From Moniliophthora roreri (Eukaryota > Basidiomycota > Agaricomycetes > Agaricales > Marasmiaceae): a stretch of 64,000 nucleotides of DNA. Below are positions 62,601 through 64,000 of this stretch, in pieces. The position numbers and the translations under genes were made by a program. Each line of letters opens with the position of its first letter. The stretch's first letter is position 1. Under the pieces are notes generated by a model that ran no database searches, had not been told where the DNA came from, and worked only from the letters and a program-made list of their open reading frames with translations. The DNA is taken from positions 310,001 to 374,000 of the forward strand of contig LATX02000057.1 in NCBI GenBank assembly GCA_001466705.2, read 5' to 3'.

Positions 62601-62698
62601 ATGGCGGCTATACGCAACCTCATAGATTACTGATCACATTCAACTGGTTGTAGCGACTGGAGATGGTGGATAAGAAACCGCTGTGTTCGTCTTGGTAG
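59648..62698 (+). CDS. LSB6: Type II phosphatidylinositol 4-kinase
   Basis: The start MPGAGYQPLSQSDEDVADVE and a basic region (KVKRKKKATTEHARKP) precede the PI4K type II core. Landmarks are AISEGIHPKMIAKGSSGSYF, VFKPKDEEPYGRLNPK with the ATP-site Lys, FSKRLLSALKVVCGKT, LDYLMLNTDRGADNYMIKYC with the catalytic DRGxDN, and IAAIDNSLSFPHEHPQGWRS for the metal-binding Asp. After WNIVQSLKHPDEGPLEL comes a disordered acidic and Ser-rich tail of about 250 residues ending KKPLCSSW. It makes PI4P on Golgi, endosome and vacuole membranes, as yeast Lsb6 does. About eleven short introns. The usual palmitoylated Cys-rich motif is not obvious. Confidence 0.93.
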
Positions 62699-62980
62699 TC
62701 TGCAGAAACCGTTACAGTCAATGTGTAATTTATGAATGATCTGGAACTTTGTATTTACTTACAATAGAAATACGAGGGGCAGGATTATATCCATCCTACC
62801 TGTTGCCAAGTCGTGTATGATACTTTCGATCAAGCGCCCAAACTGTGACATGCCGTGACATACACACTTGTTCCACGTCTTCTTCGAGCTCTACCCTAAT
62901 TGACATTTTAATCCCTCAACTTCAAAGGAATCAAGTCAGTTCCGGCTAAATTGAACATCGAAAACTAGAGATTGATTGAC

Positions 62981-64000
62981 ATGGCCTACCGCGCAGTGGA
63001 AGAAGTCTCAACGGGGTCCGATTCCGATTATTCCAGGTGTGTTTCTCTCAATTGAACCTGTACCTCAACTCTGAGATATCTGGTGTAGCTCGGTAGGTAT
63101 CCTGCGTGATGCTTCTGCCAATATGAAAAAAAGATACTAAAGAATCGACAGTGGATCTCATGGTTCCTCTCGTCAAAAGGAAACGAATATTTTTGTGAAG
63201 TTGATGAAGATTTCATCTTGGATCGATTCAACCTTACGGGTCTAAACAACGAAGTTGCCAACTACCCTCAGGCGCTAGATTTGATCACCGATCAGCTAGG
63301 TATGGTGGAGCACCAGCTCAAAAAGTGTTCATCTGCTGACTTTGAACCAGATGATGAAGTGCAAGACGAGCTACGTGGATCATTGGACGTTCAAGCAAGA
63401 TTGTTGTATGGGCTCATTCACGCCCGGTGGATAGTTACAGCACGAGGATTATCCAAGATGGTGCGCAACCATAACTTTTCACAAGCACTTCCTATTTACA
63501 ACCTATCCACAGGTAGAAAAATACAAACGGGCCGAATTCGGACGCTGCCCACGCGTCCTCTGCCACTCACAACCTCTCCTTCCTGTTGGTCTGACAGATA
63601 TACCCTATGAAAAATCCGTGAAGCTGTATTGCGGACGATGTGAAGACATCTATTCACCAAAATCCTCAAGACATGGCAGTATAGATGGCGCCTACTTTGG
63701 AACGACTTTTCCTCATCTTATGTTCTTGGTCTACCCGACGTTAATACCATCAAAGAGCGGTGTATCTGACATCGTTTCGAGCGGCGCGGGCGCAAGCGGT
63801 GACAAGGGTACTGGCGAAGGCAGGAGTAGGAGGAGAGGGGTAAAGGAAGACATGCAGGAGGCCAGTCATGACGTCTACTTAAGATTTTGACTTTCTCTGA
63901 AACGTCATAATTGCTCACAGGTACCAGTAGAAGGTGGCGGAGAAACCATCTCAACGGCGTCAGTCGCGTTGAAAGCGGAGCGGTACAGGCCAAAGATATA
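62981..64000 (+). CDS. CKB1: Casein kinase 2 regulatory (beta) subunit, 3' end outside window
   Basis: The start MAYRAVEEVSTGSDSDYS is followed by a 4-nt microexon (63089-63092) and then WISWFLSSKGNEYFCEVDED. Next come ILDRFNLTGLNNEVANYPQA and the zinc-finger dimer region: EFGRCPRVLCHSQPLLPVG and VKLYCGRCEDIYSPKSS hold the four Cys. YFGTTFPHLMFLVYP is the core end; a linker and VPVEGGGETISTA lead out of the window after an intron near 63872-63920. Exon 62981-63036 is phase-consistent with the microexon. CK2 beta forms the dimer that binds two catalytic subunits. The last exon is incomplete at 64000. Confidence 0.9.

Overview
The window is nuclear DNA of a filamentous basidiomycete, most likely an Agaricomycete. 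Nearly every gene is broken by many short introns (about 48 to 65 nt, GT-AG with a few GC-AG). The gene content is fungal (fused THI6, CDC24 with a PB1 domain, BRCT/Myb RAP1, SSU1-type sulfite pump, LSB6, CK2 beta). Several proteins look like basidiomycete-lineage types, such as the single-pass protein with a repeated beta-rich ectodomain. Genes lie on both strands with no operon logic, and closely spaced divergent pairs are common.

Layout, left to right. 1-1349 (+): 3' part of an RGG-box protein. 1740-3839 (+): THI6, a fused thiamine-phosphate synthase/hydroxyethylthiazole kinase. 4438-6419 (+): single-pass surface protein. 6616-7940 (-): zinc alcohol dehydrogenase. 8474-10019 (+): mitochondrial carrier of the yeast Ypr011c type. 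10279-14458 (+): large RhoGAP protein. 14841-19001 (+): GH63-like glycoside hydrolase. 19002-21144: gene-poor, holding an element of about 1.3 kb bounded by inverted repeats. 21145-23021 (+): GH28 polygalacturonase. 23702-26890 (-): CDC24. 28657-31219 (+): RAP1-like telomere protein with BRCT and three Myb-like repeats. 31434-32941 (+): PhyH dioxygenase. 33036-33843 (-): carboxymuconolactone decarboxylase-like protein. 34018-35200 (+): 3-hydroxyisobutyrate dehydrogenase-like enzyme.

The right half holds a possible frameshifted gene (35655-36314, -), a disordered protein (36399-37428, +), TAPT1 (37795-40192, -) and an O-fucosyltransferase-like type II membrane protein (40357-41758, +). Next come an mtTFB/rRNA dimethylase-like mitochondrial protein (41864-43654, +), CTF4 (43750-47811, -), a small disordered ORF (48125-48484, -), DPH3 (49724-50071, -), an unrecognised conserved-looking protein (50436-52154, -) and an SSU1-type transporter (52349-53945, +). 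After these are a metallo-beta-lactamase-fold hydrolase of persulfide dioxygenase type (54400-55668, +), an APH-type kinase-like protein (55816-56514, -), an unrecognised multi-exon gene overlapping an inverted-repeat arm (57145-58263, +), LSB6 (59648-62698, +) and CK2 beta, cut by the window end (62981-64000, +).

Functionally this is mostly housekeeping: two Rho-pathway regulators (RhoGAP and the Cdc42 GEF CDC24), replication and telomere factors (CTF4, RAP1) and lipid and kinase signalling (LSB6, CK2 beta). There are also secondary catabolic enzymes (GH28, GH63, ADH, PhyH, CMD, HIBADH). The least explained parts are the two inverted-repeat structures, whose arms look related to each other, the 34-nt poly-G tract, and several splice or frame irregularities. 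I see no CRISPR array, rRNA, confident tRNA or phage-type element. Exon borders were worked out by eye from frame continuity and splice dinucleotides, so individual boundaries may be off.
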